From JAJEFO01 sp009843725 (GTDB taxonomy: Bacteria; Pseudomonadota; Alphaproteobacteria; Rhodobacterales; Rhodobacteraceae): DNA of 64,000 nucleotides. Below, in pieces: positions 24,951-34,337 of this stretch. Under the pieces are notes generated by a model. It did no database searches. It had not been told where the DNA came from and saw only the letters and a program-made list of their open reading frames with translations. Made by a program: the position numbers and the translations under genes. Location: contig CBDEUJ010000005.1 of assembly GCA_965243215.1 (NCBI GenBank), forward strand, positions 682,001 to 746,000. The letters run 5' to 3'. Position 1 is the stretch's first letter. The number at the start of each line of letters is the position of its first letter.

Positions 24951-26408
24951 ATGTCCGCCTCGAAGCCATACGCGGGCGCAAAGCTCCGCGAAACGCGCAC
25001 AAGGCTGGGACTGACCCAGAAGGTCTTTGCCCAGCGACTTGGCATTTCGCTTCCCTATCTCAACCAGATGGAGAACAACCATCGGCCCGTTTCGTCATCC
25101 GTCATTCTGTCGCTGGTGAAGGAGTTCGACTTCGACGTCAAGGAACTGGCCTTGGGCGAAGGCGAACGAATGGTCGCGGACCTTCGCGAGGCGCTTGCCG
25201 ATCCGGTGTTCGGCGACGCGGTGCCGCCGCATGCCGACCTGCGGCTCGTGGCATCGAACGCTCCGCTCGTCGCGCGAGCGTTCCTCATGCTCCACCGGGC
25301 CCACGCCCAGGCGAACGAGCGCCTAGCATCGCTTGATGCGGCGCTCGGCCAGGACGGCATTCGCCACGGGGCTTCTCCCTGGGACGAGGTCCGGGACTTC
25401 TTCCATTATTGCGACAACTACATCGATGCGGTCGACCGTGCGGCCGAGCGCTTCACGGGAACCGGAACCGCGGACCATGCCGTCGAGAAGGCGTGCAGGA
25501 AGCTCGGCATCCAGATCCTGGACGCCGAGGACGAAGGGGACATCCGTCGTTATGACCAGAAGACGCGGACGCTCCGGCTTTCGCCTTTGCAGCGCGAATC
25601 GACCCGGCGGTTCCAGGCATTGCACCAGGTCGCTCTGGAAGCCCATGACGATCTCATCGAGGCAACGCTGGATCTGGCACGGTTCCAGACCGAGACGGCG
25701 CGCAAGATCGCCAAGATCGGGTTGGCAAACTACTTCGCGGGCGCCGCCCTCATGCCTTACCGTGCCTTCCTGGCCGCCGCGCGCGATACGCGCTGCGACC
25801 TCGACCGTCTCGCGCAGCGCTTCGGGGCGTCGCTCGAACAGGTCGCGCACCGGCTTTCGACCCTGCAGCGTCCGGGGGCCAAGGGCGTGCCGTTCTTCTT
25901 CGTCCGGGTCGACCAGGCTGGCACGATCACGAAGCGCCATTCCGCCACCCCGCTTCAGTTCGCACGCTATGGCGGCGCCTGCCCGCTGTGGAACGTGCAC
26001 CGCGCCTTCGAGACTCCGGGACGGTTCCTGAGACAGCTCGCCGAGACACCGGACGGAATCCGGTATCTCTGCCTGGCCCGGGAAATCTCTGCATCCGGGG
26101 CAGCGTTCCGTGCGCCGGTCCGTCGCTTCGCCATCGCGCTTGGCTGCGAGATCAGCCACGCGGGCGAAATCGTCTACTCCGATGGTCTCGATCTTTCTGA
26201 CGTCGCGAACTTTGAGCCGATCGGGATTTCCTGCCGGATCTGCGAACGCCGGAATTGCCACCAACGCTCGGTTCCGCCTCTGGAGAGCGAACTGACAATC
26301 GACCACAACCGGCGGCGGACACTGCCCTACGAGGTGGCAGGACAGGCGCGCATGCCCCGAACGGCGCCAACCGACGCGACTACATCTCTTCGACCGTCCG
26401 GCGGATGA
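24951..26408 (+). CDS. pccR: Short-chain acyl-CoA regulator PccR (ScfR family, XRE type)
   Basis: PccR-type ScfR regulators sense propionyl-CoA or related acyl-CoAs and control propionyl-CoA carboxylase genes. The 485-residue protein has an N-terminal XRE helix-turn-helix (KLRETRTRLGLTQKVFAQRL, then SLPYLNQMENNHRPVSSSVI), a central ImmA/IrrE-like segment (ANYFAGAALMPYRAFLAAA), and a C-terminal DUF2083 region with cysteines (ISCRICERRNCHQRSVPP). The ATG at 24951 fits the HTH start. Its closeness to pccB and the TTTGCAAA-like sites makes the assignment strong. The last 29 bp overlap the convergent hydrolase gene. Confidence 0.92.
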   Translation: MSASKPYAGAKLRETRTRLGLTQKVFAQRLGISLPYLNQMENNHRPVSSSVILSLVKEFDFDVKELALGEGERMVADLREALADPVFGDAVPPHADLRLVASNAPLVARAFLMLHRAHAQANERLASLDAALGQDGIRHGASPWDEVRDFFHYCDNYIDAVDRAAERFTGTGTADHAVEKACRKLGIQILDAEDEGDIRRYDQKTRTLRLSPLQRESTRRFQALHQVALEAHDDLIEATLDLARFQTETARKIAKIGLANYFAGAALMPYRAFLAAARDTRCDLDRLAQRFGASLEQVAHRLSTLQRPGAKGVPFFFVRVDQAGTITKRHSATPLQFARYGGACPLWNVHRAFETPGRFLRQLAETPDGIRYLCLAREISASGAAFRAPVRRFAIALGCEISHAGEIVYSDGLDLSDVANFEPIGISCRICERRNCHQRSVPPLESELTIDHNRRRTLPYEVAGQARMPRTAPTDATTSLRPSGG

Positions 26409-27111
26409 GAGCGAGACACGAAGGATCGGAAAACCGGTGGTCGGCGCCGTTGACCAGCGTCAGGCGCATGTCGGGACCTTCTGCATGTTCCAGGAGCCGG
26501 AGTGCTGTCGAAGTCGACACCGCCTCGTCCTCGGTGCCCTGCAGGAACCGCGCCGGGAACGGCAATGGCAGCGGGTCACGCAGAACCAGGTTGCGGCGCC
26601 CGTCCTCGATCAGGCGTTTCGTGATGATGTACGGCTCGTCCGAATAGTCGGACGGCAGCGCGATCTGGCCCTCGGCCTCCAGGGTCGATTTCTGGTGCTC
26701 GTCGAACCCCGCCCAATACCCGTCTTCCGTGAAATCCGGCGCGGCAGCTATCGTGACGAGGCCCGCTATCCTGTCGGGCATCCTGCGTGCCAGGAGGAGC
26801 GCAATCCAGCCGCCCATGGACGAACCGACAAGGACTTGCGGCCCTTCGGCAAGGGCGTTGACGATGGCCGATGCATCCTCGGCCCAGTCACCGATCGTGC
26901 CGTCAAGAAAGTCGCCCGACGATTCCCCGTGACCCGAATAGTCGAACCTGAGACAGGCCCGGCCGGCCTCCCGCGCCCATTGCTCGAGGTCGAGCGCCTT
27001 CGTGCCCTCCTTGTCGGAGCGGAACCCGCCCAGAAACACGACGCCGGGACCTTCGCCCTCGATCCGGCTGTAGGCAAGCCGTCGCCCTTCGTGCGGGAAG
27101 AAACGGGTCAT
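26380..27111 (-). CDS. Alpha/beta hydrolase
   Basis: This 243-residue cytoplasmic alpha/beta-hydrolase has the oxyanion and substrate region FLGGFRSDKEGTKA, RFDYSGHGESSGDFLDGTI, the nucleophile elbow GSSMGGWIALLLA (Ser in GxSxG), an acidic residue in LQGTEDEAVST and the catalytic histidine in GADHRFSDP. It resembles the ABHD10-like esterase/thioesterase group. The start at 27111 (MTRFFPHEGRRLAY) is preferred over the long upstream frame. It is convergent with pccR, and no substrate can be inferred from context. Confidence 0.87.
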   Translation of the reverse strand: MTRFFPHEGRRLAYSRIEGEGPGVVFLGGFRSDKEGTKALDLEQWAREAGRACLRFDYSGHGESSGDFLDGTIGDWAEDASAIVNALAEGPQVLVGSSMGGWIALLLARRMPDRIAGLVTIAAAPDFTEDGYWAGFDEHQKSTLEAEGQIALPSDYSDEPYIITKRLIEDGRRNLVLRDPLPLPFPARFLQGTEDEAVSTSTALRLLEHAEGPDMRLTLVNGADHRFSDPSCLALIRRTVEEM

Positions 27112-27534
27112 TGATGCGCACCCCATGTTGGCCAAAGTGAATGGCCGCCAGCCTTGATGCCGTTGCGACTTGCGTCGCGGCATGCCCATTGTTCCGGACG
27201 GGCGCGGCGCGAGCAACGCGAACCGCCCGCCGCGCAACTTGCCGGCAACGCCGGGACTCGCAGTTGCGCACAGACAGCTGCTCGCCGGAGTCCCCCTGCC
27301 ACGCCCGGTCCTTCAACGCAAGCTGCTGCATGTCCAGGCCGGGCCATGCGACTTTCCGGAACGGCGCTGACGCCAAGGGACCGGCGTCTCCGTGAGCCGT
27401 GCCTGTCACCGAAGATATGTCATCTGATACGGACCCTGCTCATGCGCCGAAATTCGGTGTCGCCGGCATGCGTCTGCGGTGTTGAACCGCGTGTCTGGCG
27501 GCCATGCGCCTGGTCATGTAGACGCGGCCATGCA
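27112..27534. other. Divergent intergenic region before tcuA
   Basis: This 423-bp stretch separates the hydrolase and tcuA, which are divergently transcribed. An open frame runs through it towards tcuA but has no protein-like character. It presumably contains both promoters; I see no clear operator and no tcuR gene. Confidence 0.45.
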
Positions 27535-28929
27535 ATGACCCCGTCGACGATCACGAGATCACCCGACGTGCTGGTAGTCGGTGGCGGCAACGCCGCGCTC
27601 TGCGCCGCGATCTCCGCCCGCGAGGCGGGCGCTTCGGTGCTGCTGCTTGAACGTGCGCCGAAGCCGTACCGGGGCGGAAACTCGCGGCACACGCGGAACT
27701 TCCGATGCATGCATGCCGGACCGCTTGGGCAGCTCACCGATGCGTATGGCGAGGACGAGTACCTCAACGACCTGCTGCAGGTCACGGGCGGCAAGACGGA
27801 TGAGACGCTCGCCCGAATGGTGATTCGGCGATCCGCGGACTGCTATCCCTGGATGGAGACGCACGGCGTGAGATTCCAGCCGTCGCTGTCGGGCACGCTT
27901 TCGCTCAGCCGCACCAACGCCTTCTTCCTGGGCGGCGGCAAGGCGCTGGTCAACGCCTACTACCGCACGGCTGAGCGGATCGGCGTCGAAGCCGCTTACG
28001 ATTCAGAAGTGAAGCATCTCGCGCTGGCCGACCGGATCTCCGAAGTGCATGCGACAATCGACGGGCAGGACGTCGTGCTCGAACCCGGTGCGGTGGTCGT
28101 TGCCTCCGGCGGGTTCGAGGCGGACATCGACTGGCTTGCACGCGCCTGGGGCGAAGCCGCGAGGAACTTCCTGATTCGCGGCACGCCCTACAACCGCGGC
28201 GAAGTGCTGCGTGACCTGCTGGATCAGGGCATCGAAAGCGTCGGCGATCCGACCCAGTGCCATGCCGTGGCCATCGACGGCCGCGCACCCAGATTCGACG
28301 GCGGCATCGTGACCCGGCTGGATTGCGTGCCGTTCTCGGTCGTCGTGAACAAGGCGGGCAAACGGTTCTACGACGAAGGCGAGGACGTGTGGCCCAAGCG
28401 CTATGCGATCTGGGGTCGCCTGGTGGCGGCCCAGCCCGACCAGGTGGGCTACGCGATCATCGATGCAAAGTCGCGGGAACTCTTCATGCCGTCGGTGTTT
28501 CCGCCGGTCGAGGCCGGCACGATTGACGGCCTGGCCCGGAAACTGCGCTTGCCGGAAGACGCAGTCCGCCAGACCGTCGATCGATTCAACGCAGCCTGCG
28601 TGGACGGATCGTTTCACCCGACCGAACTTGACGGGCTCGCAACCAAGGGCCTCGATCCGCCGAAGTCGAACTGGGCCCGGCCGATCACCGAGCCGCCGTT
28701 CCTTGGCTACGAGCTTCGCCCGGGCGTGACCTTCACCTATCTCGGCCTCAAGGTCGACGGGACGGCGCAAGTGCAGGGCCCGAACGGGCCGGTCGGGAAC
28801 CTCTGGGCAGCCGGAGAGATCATGGCGGGCTCGATCCTGGGCCAAGGCTATCTGGCCGGATTTGGCATGGCCATCGGCACGGTCTTTGGCCGCCTCGCGG
28901 GAGAAAGTGCAGCAGCGCATGTTCGATGA
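27535..28929 (+). CDS. tcuA: FAD-dependent tricarballylate dehydrogenase TcuA
   Basis: TcuA oxidises tricarballylate to cis-aconitate with FAD, allowing growth on this citrate analogue. The 464-residue protein starts with the Rossmann FAD motif DVLVVGGGNAALCAAISARE, has RGGNSRHTRNFR typical of this subgroup, the fumarate reductase-like catalytic region, and AGEIMAGSILGQGYLAGFGM at the FAD-binding C-terminus. The ATG at 27535 begins just before the motif. It overlaps tcuB by 11 bp, so the two are coupled. A related FAD-dependent dehydrogenase with another tricarboxylate substrate is possible, but pairing with TcuB supports the name. Confidence 0.9.
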   Translation: MTPSTITRSPDVLVVGGGNAALCAAISAREAGASVLLLERAPKPYRGGNSRHTRNFRCMHAGPLGQLTDAYGEDEYLNDLLQVTGGKTDETLARMVIRRSADCYPWMETHGVRFQPSLSGTLSLSRTNAFFLGGGKALVNAYYRTAERIGVEAAYDSEVKHLALADRISEVHATIDGQDVVLEPGAVVVASGGFEADIDWLARAWGEAARNFLIRGTPYNRGEVLRDLLDQGIESVGDPTQCHAVAIDGRAPRFDGGIVTRLDCVPFSVVVNKAGKRFYDEGEDVWPKRYAIWGRLVAAQPDQVGYAIIDAKSRELFMPSVFPPVEAGTIDGLARKLRLPEDAVRQTVDRFNAACVDGSFHPTELDGLATKGLDPPKSNWARPITEPPFLGYELRPGVTFTYLGLKVDGTAQVQGPNGPVGNLWAAGEIMAGSILGQGYLAGFGMAIGTVFGRLAGESAAAHVR

Positions 28930-30064
28930 ATCCCTTTCGGAGGCCCGTCGCCAGGCCGAGATCTGCAACGCCTGCCGGTACTGCGAGGGCTACTGCTCGG
29001 TCTTCCCGGCAATGTTCAGCAAGCGGGAGTTCAAGGATGGCGACCTGACGCAATTCGCCAGTCTCTGCCACAACTGCCGGGGCTGCTACTATGCCTGCCA
29101 GTACACCGAGCCGCACGAATTCGCCCTGAACCTGCCAAGGGCGCTGGCCGAACTGCGACACGACAGCTGGAAGGCGTTCGCCTGGCCGCGCGGGCTGGCG
29201 CCTCTGTTCGACCGGGCGGGCGTGGCAATGGCTGCAGGGCTGGCGCTGACCTTCGCCGTGCTCTTCTGGGCGGCCACGGCCTTGAGACCCGCAAGCGGCG
29301 AAGGGTTTTATGCGATCATGTCGCATGGGCTGATGGTTGCGATCTTCGCCCCTGCCTTCGTTTTGCCCCTCTTCGCGGTCACAGTCTCGCTCCTGCGCTA
29401 CTGGCGATTCGTGGACGGCGGCACGCTGCGCCCAAGCGCGGTCTGGAACGCCTGCCGCGCCGCCGGATCAATGCAGGACCTGTCCGGCGGCCATGGCGAC
29501 GGCTGCAATTTCGAGGACGAGGACCGATACTCCAATGCCCGAAGGCGCCTGCACCAGGCGACCCTCTACGGGTTCCTGCTTTGCTTCGCGTCCACGGCCA
29601 GCGGCACGGTGCTGCACTACGGCTTCGGGCTGGAGGCGCCATATGGCCTCGTCAGCCTGCCCAAGCTCTTCGGACTGCCGGGCGGCATCCTCCTGTGCGC
29701 GGGCACCGCCGGCCTGGCCTGGCTCAAGACCAAGGCCGACCCGGCGCTCGGCGCGCCAAGGACATGGGGCGGAGAAATGGCCTTCGTGCTGCTGCTCTTC
29801 ACCGTCAGTGCCACAGGCCTTGCACTGTATGCCGCCTCAGGCAGCGCCGCAGCTGAATGGCTGCTTCCCGTCCACCTCGGAACAGTGCTCACTTTCTTCC
29901 TGCTGACCCCCTATTCGAAGATGGTCCACGGATTCTTCAGATTGGCGGCCTTGGCCAAGGACGCGAAACGCGCGATGATCGCCGGCCCGCCGAACGGCGC
30001 AGCCAGGCGCGCCGGACGGCCGGGGCACCTCGCTGCCGCGGCCGCCGGCAAGGCAGGTCGTTGA
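28919..30064 (+). CDS. tcuB: Tricarballylate utilisation protein TcuB
   Basis: TcuB is the membrane Fe-S protein thought to reoxidise TcuA-FADH2 and pass electrons to the quinone pool. The 381-residue product has two N-terminal cysteine clusters (CNACRYCEGYCSVFP and CHNCRGCYYACQYTEP), followed by several membrane helices with histidines that could hold haem (LPLFAVTVSLLRYW, LLLFTVSATGLALY). The ATG at 28919 overlaps the end of tcuA in a different frame, so translation is coupled. There is no tcuC transporter or tcuR regulator next to it. Confidence 0.9.
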   Translation: MFDESLSEARRQAEICNACRYCEGYCSVFPAMFSKREFKDGDLTQFASLCHNCRGCYYACQYTEPHEFALNLPRALAELRHDSWKAFAWPRGLAPLFDRAGVAMAAGLALTFAVLFWAATALRPASGEGFYAIMSHGLMVAIFAPAFVLPLFAVTVSLLRYWRFVDGGTLRPSAVWNACRAAGSMQDLSGGHGDGCNFEDEDRYSNARRRLHQATLYGFLLCFASTASGTVLHYGFGLEAPYGLVSLPKLFGLPGGILLCAGTAGLAWLKTKADPALGAPRTWGGEMAFVLLLFTVSATGLALYAASGSAAAEWLLPVHLGTVLTFFLLTPYSKMVHGFFRLAALAKDAKRAMIAGPPNGAARRAGRPGHLAAAAAGKAGR

Positions 30065-30226
30065 AGGAGCACCGTAACGCGACCAGCCGATTGTGCAATT
30101 TCGTCGCAATCCGCGAGAATTCGCGCAAACGGCGTTGACATCATCAGGCTCCCGCGCCATCTGCGCGCCACATAACCCGCAACCGGGCGTTCCGTGGGCG
30201 CCAGACCGACGAGGAGCAAGAGGCCG

Positions 30227-32209
30227 ATGGCCCAGATTTCCCTTACCTTTCCCGACGGCAATTCGCGACGCTACGAGGCGGGCATTACCCCGCTCGGAGT
30301 GGCGGCGGACATCTCGGTCTCGCTTGGCAAGAAGGCCATCAGCGCCACCGTGAACGGCGCGCATTGGGATCTGGCCTGGCCCATCGAATCGGACGCGGCC
30401 ATCAGCATCCACACCATGCAGGACGACGAGCAGGCGCTCGAGCTCATCAGGCACGACCTTGCGCATGTCATGGCACGTGCGGTTCAGGAAATCTGGCCCG
30501 ACGTCAAGGTCACCATCGGTCCGGTGATCGAGCACGGCTGGTACTACGACTTTGACCGGGAAGAACACTTCACGCCGGATGACCTGGGCAGGATCGAGGC
30601 CAGGATGAAGGAAATCATCAACGCCCGCGATCCGGTTCGCACCGAGATCTGGGACCGGGAGCGTGCGCTGCAGCACTATCGCGACAATGACGAGCCCTAC
30701 AAGGTGGAACTGGTCGACGCGATCCCGGGATCCGATCCGATCCGCATGTACTGGCATGGGCGCTGGCAGGACCTCTGTCGCGGCCCGCATCTGCAGCACA
30801 CCGGCCAGCTGCCCGCCGACGCCTTCCGGTTGACCAGCATTGCCGGCGCCTATTGGCGGGGTGACAGCAACCGCGAGATGCTCCAGCGCATCTACGGGAT
30901 CGCCTTCAAGAACCGTGACGGCCTGAAGCGGCACCTGAGCATGCTCGAAGAGGCCGCGAAGCGCGACCATCGGAGGATTGGGCGCGAAATGCACCTCTTT
31001 CACATGCAGGAGGAAGCGCCCGGCCAGGTCTTCTGGCATCCGAACGGCTGGACCATCTACACGACCCTGCAGGACTACATGCGCCGCCGCCAGCGCGCTG
31101 GCGGGTACGTGGAAGTCAACACCCCGCAGATCGTGGCCCGAAAGCTGTGGGAGGAAAGCGGCCACTGGGAAAAGTTCCAGGAACACATCTTCACGCTCGA
31201 AGTGGAAGAGGAGCATGCCCAGGAGAAGGCGGTGAACGCCCTGAAGCCAATGAACTGCCCCTGCCACGTGCAGGTGTTCAACCAGGGCATCAAGTCCTAC
31301 CGGGACCTCCCGCTGCGCATCGCGGAATTCGGGTCCTGCAGCCGCTACGAACCGTCCGGGGCGCTGCACGGGATCATGCGCGTTCGCGGGTTCACGCAGG
31401 ATGACGGGCACATCTTCTGCCGCGAGGACCAGATCGAAAGCGAGACGGCCCGCTACATCGACTTCCTGTCCAACATCTATGCCGATCTCGGATTCGCCGA
31501 GTTCACGGTGAAGTTCGCCGACCGCCCGGAAGTGCGCGCGGGCACGGACGAGACGTGGGACAAGGCGGAGGAAGCCTTGCTGCACGCAACGAGAGCCGCC
31601 GGAATCGAACCTGAAATGAATCCGGGCGAGGGCGCGTTCTACGGACCGAAGCTGGAATTCGTCCTGACCGACGCGATCGGGCGCGACTGGCAGTGCGGAA
31701 CCCACCAGGTCGACTTTGTGCTGCCTGAACGGCTGAACGCCACCTATGTTGGCGAGGACGGAGACAGGCATCGTCCCGTGATGCTGCATCGCGCCGCGCT
31801 CGGTTCGTTTGAACGCTTCATTGGCATCCTGATCGAGAGCAGCGAAGGCCGGCTTCCGTTCTGGCTGGCGCCGCGTCAGGTCGTCGTCGCCTCGATCACG
31901 TCGGACACGAACGCGCATGCCGCCAGGATTGCCGCCGAGCTTCAGAGCGCCGGCGTGCGCGCCGAGCCCGACATCCGGAACGAGAAGATCAGCTACAAGG
32001 TTCGGGAGCATTCGGTTGGCAAGGTGCCGGTGATCCTGGCGATTGGCCGCCGCGAAGTGGACGAAGGGACCGTGAGCGTCAGGAGGCTCGGCAGCAAGGC
32101 AACCGACACCCGTCCGCTCGCCGACGCCGTCCGGGAGCTTGCAGCGGATGCTCTCCCGCCGGACCTGCGGCGGGACGGCCGGGTACGCTCCCAGGTCGGC
32201 GCGGCATAG
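30227..32209 (+). CDS. thrS: Threonyl-tRNA synthetase
   Basis: ThrRS charges tRNA-Thr. The 660-residue class II enzyme has an N-terminal TGS domain (ISLTFPDGNSRRYEAGITPL), the editing domain with HDLAHVMARAV and GPVIEHGWYYDF, the catalytic core with the zinc cysteine in MNCPCHVQVF and motif 2 around RIAEFGSCSRYEPSGALHG, and a C-terminal anticodon-binding domain ending near KVPVILAIGRREVDEGTVS. The start MAQISLTF at 30227 follows GAGGAGCAAGAGG. Length is normal. The 160 bp between tcuB and thrS contain its promoter. A long antisense frame across the gene is a shadow. Confidence 0.97.
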   Translation: MAQISLTFPDGNSRRYEAGITPLGVAADISVSLGKKAISATVNGAHWDLAWPIESDAAISIHTMQDDEQALELIRHDLAHVMARAVQEIWPDVKVTIGPVIEHGWYYDFDREEHFTPDDLGRIEARMKEIINARDPVRTEIWDRERALQHYRDNDEPYKVELVDAIPGSDPIRMYWHGRWQDLCRGPHLQHTGQLPADAFRLTSIAGAYWRGDSNREMLQRIYGIAFKNRDGLKRHLSMLEEAAKRDHRRIGREMHLFHMQEEAPGQVFWHPNGWTIYTTLQDYMRRRQRAGGYVEVNTPQIVARKLWEESGHWEKFQEHIFTLEVEEEHAQEKAVNALKPMNCPCHVQVFNQGIKSYRDLPLRIAEFGSCSRYEPSGALHGIMRVRGFTQDDGHIFCREDQIESETARYIDFLSNIYADLGFAEFTVKFADRPEVRAGTDETWDKAEEALLHATRAAGIEPEMNPGEGAFYGPKLEFVLTDAIGRDWQCGTHQVDFVLPERLNATYVGEDGDRHRPVMLHRAALGSFERFIGILIESSEGRLPFWLAPRQVVVASITSDTNAHAARIAAELQSAGVRAEPDIRNEKISYKVREHSVGKVPVILAIGRREVDEGTVSVRRLGSKATDTRPLADAVRELAADALPPDLRRDGRVRSQVGAA

Positions 32210-32356
32210 ACGTCTCCGGTTGCCGAAGGCTGGCGATATTTCAGTTTTTGACAACACTGTCAGCACACGCAGCCGTGAATGGAAGTCTGATTCGATCCCG
32301 TCTTGAATGTACGGGTCGATTCAACGACGAAATTTCAACCGAATGAGGACATCCAA

Positions 32357-32662
32357 ATGTCGAAAACGACCAAGACCTTGGCGGCCGCGGGCGCACTTGC
32401 GACCGCATTGGCTGCGTCACTGGCTGTGCCCGCGCAAGCCCAGACCAAGGAGAAGTGCTACGGCGTTTCGCTTGCCGGCGAGAACGACTGTGCGGCCGGT
32501 CCCGGCACGACTTGCTCCGGCACCTCCACCGTCGACTACCAAGGCAATGCCTGGACTCTTGTCGACACAGGCACCTGCGCCGAGATCGAGTTGCCCACAA
32601 TGGCCGATGGCACGCCACGCATGGGTTCGCTCGAGCCGCTCGATCGCGACCTGCCGAGCTAA
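32357..32662 (+). CDS. bufA1: Bufferin-1 precursor (DUF2282)
   Basis: This 101-residue protein is a DUF2282 protein, the precursor of bufferin-type RiPPs whose cysteines are modified to thiooxazole-type groups that bind copper. A Sec-type signal peptide (KTLAAAGALATALAASLAV, cleaved near AQA) precedes a mature part with four cysteines at residues 34, 45, 53 and 74 in the family pattern (KCYGVSLAGENDCAAGPGTT). The ATG at 32357 (MSKTTKT) follows GAGGAC. It heads an operon with the DUF692 enzyme, its DUF2063 partner and a DoxX protein. The upstream 147 bp is the likely promoter; no operator is obvious. Confidence 0.9.
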   Translation: MSKTTKTLAAAGALATALAASLAVPAQAQTKEKCYGVSLAGENDCAAGPGTTCSGTSTVDYQGNAWTLVDTGTCAEIELPTMADGTPRMGSLEPLDRDLPS

Positions 32663-32671
32663 GGTTCTGAC

Positions 32672-32711
32672 AGCTGACGGCGTCTCCTGCATTGCTGGGG
32701 ACGCCTCAGCT
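32672..32711 (+). terminator. Hairpin between bufA1 and bufB
   Basis: AGCTGACGGCGTCTCC pairs with GGGGACGCCTCAGCT over a 9-nt loop, with one bulge and one mismatch. Placed 10 bp after the bufA1 stop, it probably tempers read-through into bufB or stabilises the precursor mRNA. It has no T-tract. Confidence 0.5.
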
Positions 32712-32725
32712 TCCGGATCCCGTCA

Positions 32726-33586
32726 ATGCTGGATGCCACCACCCACAGATCTGCCGGCTTGCCCGATGCGGCAGGGGTCGGCTACAAGCCGCAGCACTTC
32801 AGCGCGATCGTGAACGATGCCGGGCCGGTTGCCTGGCTGGAGATTCACGCCGAAAACTACATGGGCGACGGCGGTCGGCCCATCGCCCAGCTCAGGCATC
32901 TCGCGGAGCGGTTCGCGTTCTCCGTGCATGGCGTCGGTCTCTCCATCGGCGGTGAAGGTTCATTGGATTCCGAGCACCTTGCTCGGCTCAGGCGCCTCGT
33001 CGACTGGCTTGATCCGGCAAGCTTTTCCGAACATCTTGCGTGGTCGACCCACGACTCCGCGTTTCTCAACGACCTGCTGCCCCTGCCCTACACCGAGGCC
33101 AGCCTCGCCCGCGTTGCCGAGCATGTCGACGAAGTCCAGGAAGTCGTGGGACGACGCATGCTGCTGGAGAATCCCTCGTCCTATCTCGCGTTCGAGGAGT
33201 CCACGATGACCGAGACCGACTTCCTCCGAGAGGTCGCCAGACGAACCGGTTGCGGCCTCCTGCTCGACGTGAACAACGTCTTTGTCAGCGCCACGAATCT
33301 TGGCACTGATCCGGTTTCGTACATCGACGCGTTCCCCGTCGAACTGGTCGGGGAAATTCACCTCGGCGGGCATGACGACGATGAAGACGACCACGGCGCG
33401 CCCCTGCTGATCGACAATCATGGCCGCGAAGTCGCGGACCCGGTCTGGTCACTGTTCGAGTACACGATCAGGAAGTCCGGCCCCAGGCCAAGCCTCATAG
33501 AATGGGACAACGACGTTCCCGATTGGCCAGTCCTCAAGGCCGAGGCCAGCCGTGCCGCCAGGGTCCTGGAATCCGCAAACGCATGA
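32726..33586 (+). CDS. bufB: MNIO enzyme BufB (DUF692)
   Basis: BufB belongs to the multinuclear non-haem iron oxidases (DUF692), TIM-barrel enzymes that modify cysteines in bufferin precursors. The 286-residue protein shows the family core: GVGYKPQHFSAIV, VAWLEIHAENYMG, FSVHGVGLSIGG, LLENPSSYLAFE, GCGLLLDVNNVFVSATNLG and VGEIHLGGHDDD, which include the His, Glu and Asp residues that ligate iron in relatives. Length is normal. It overlaps bufC by 4 bp (ATGA). Role and partner follow from the neighbouring precursor and partner protein. Confidence 0.92.
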   Translation: MLDATTHRSAGLPDAAGVGYKPQHFSAIVNDAGPVAWLEIHAENYMGDGGRPIAQLRHLAERFAFSVHGVGLSIGGEGSLDSEHLARLRRLVDWLDPASFSEHLAWSTHDSAFLNDLLPLPYTEASLARVAEHVDEVQEVVGRRMLLENPSSYLAFEESTMTETDFLREVARRTGCGLLLDVNNVFVSATNLGTDPVSYIDAFPVELVGEIHLGGHDDDEDDHGAPLLIDNHGREVADPVWSLFEYTIRKSGPRPSLIEWDNDVPDWPVLKAEASRAARVLESANA

Positions 33587-34332
33587 CGGTCGACCAGACC
33601 ACCTTCCGGGAAGCGCTTCTGGATCCGGAGGCCGCGCGCCCGAACGGCCTGAGGGACGGCGAGGGCCGCCCGGCCGGGCGCCGGTTCGACGTCTATCGCA
33701 ACAATGTCGCGGTCTCGTTGACCGAAGCGCTCGAAGTGGGCTTTCCGGTCATCCGCAAACTGGTCGGGCAGGAAAATTTCAAGCTGCTTGCCTCTGCGTA
33801 CCTGCGCCGTCATCCGCCGCGTTCGCCGCTGATGATGCATTTCGGGGCCGACATGCCCTCGTTCCTGGCCGACTTCGAACCCACGCGGAAAACCGGCTAC
33901 CTGCCGGACGTCGCACGGCTCGAACTTGCAATCCGGGAAAGCTATCACGCGGCGGACGCGGACTCGATCAGCGCCGCGGAACTCGAGGCACTGCCGCCCG
34001 AGGCGCTGGTCCGCGCTCGCGTGCGACTCGCTCCTTCCTTGCGGCTGGTGCGGTCGTCCTGGCCGATCCTCTCGATCTGGCGCTTCAATGTCGAGGAAGG
34101 CGCGAAAAGCCCGGAAATGGCCGCCGAAAACGTGCTGGTCGCCCGGCCGGATCTGGATCCGGTTCCCCGGCTGCTGCCTTCAGCAGGGGCGGAATTCGTC
34201 AGTGCGCTCTTGACGGGTGCGACATTCGGGGATGCAATGGACAAGGCATCAGACGCATCCCAAGACTTTGAACTGCCGGTGGTGCTCACCCTCTTGGTCG
34301 AAATGAAGACCTTGATCGAAATCGGAGGATAG
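33583..34332 (+). CDS. bufC: Bufferin partner protein BufC (DUF2063)
   Basis: The 249-residue protein has the N-terminal DUF2063 domain that binds the precursor and BufB: FDVYRNNVAVSLTEALEVGF, FPVIRKLVGQENFKLLASAY and MPSFLADFEP. The C-terminal part is less conserved (LVRSSWPILSIWRFN). It is cytoplasmic and is needed with DUF692 enzymes for cysteine modification in the characterised systems. The ATG at 33583 overlaps the bufB stop by 4 bp, so translation is coupled. It precedes the DoxX gene by 5 bp. Confidence 0.92.
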   Translation: MTVDQTTFREALLDPEAARPNGLRDGEGRPAGRRFDVYRNNVAVSLTEALEVGFPVIRKLVGQENFKLLASAYLRRHPPRSPLMMHFGADMPSFLADFEPTRKTGYLPDVARLELAIRESYHAADADSISAAELEALPPEALVRARVRLAPSLRLVRSSWPILSIWRFNVEEGAKSPEMAAENVLVARPDLDPVPRLLPSAGAEFVSALLTGATFGDAMDKASDASQDFELPVVLTLLVEMKTLIEIGG

Positions 34333-34337
34333 CTTTC

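Noticed and set aside
29837..32266. An 809-codon open frame antisense to thrS
   Set aside because: It runs opposite an unmistakable threonyl-tRNA synthetase and shows no domains.
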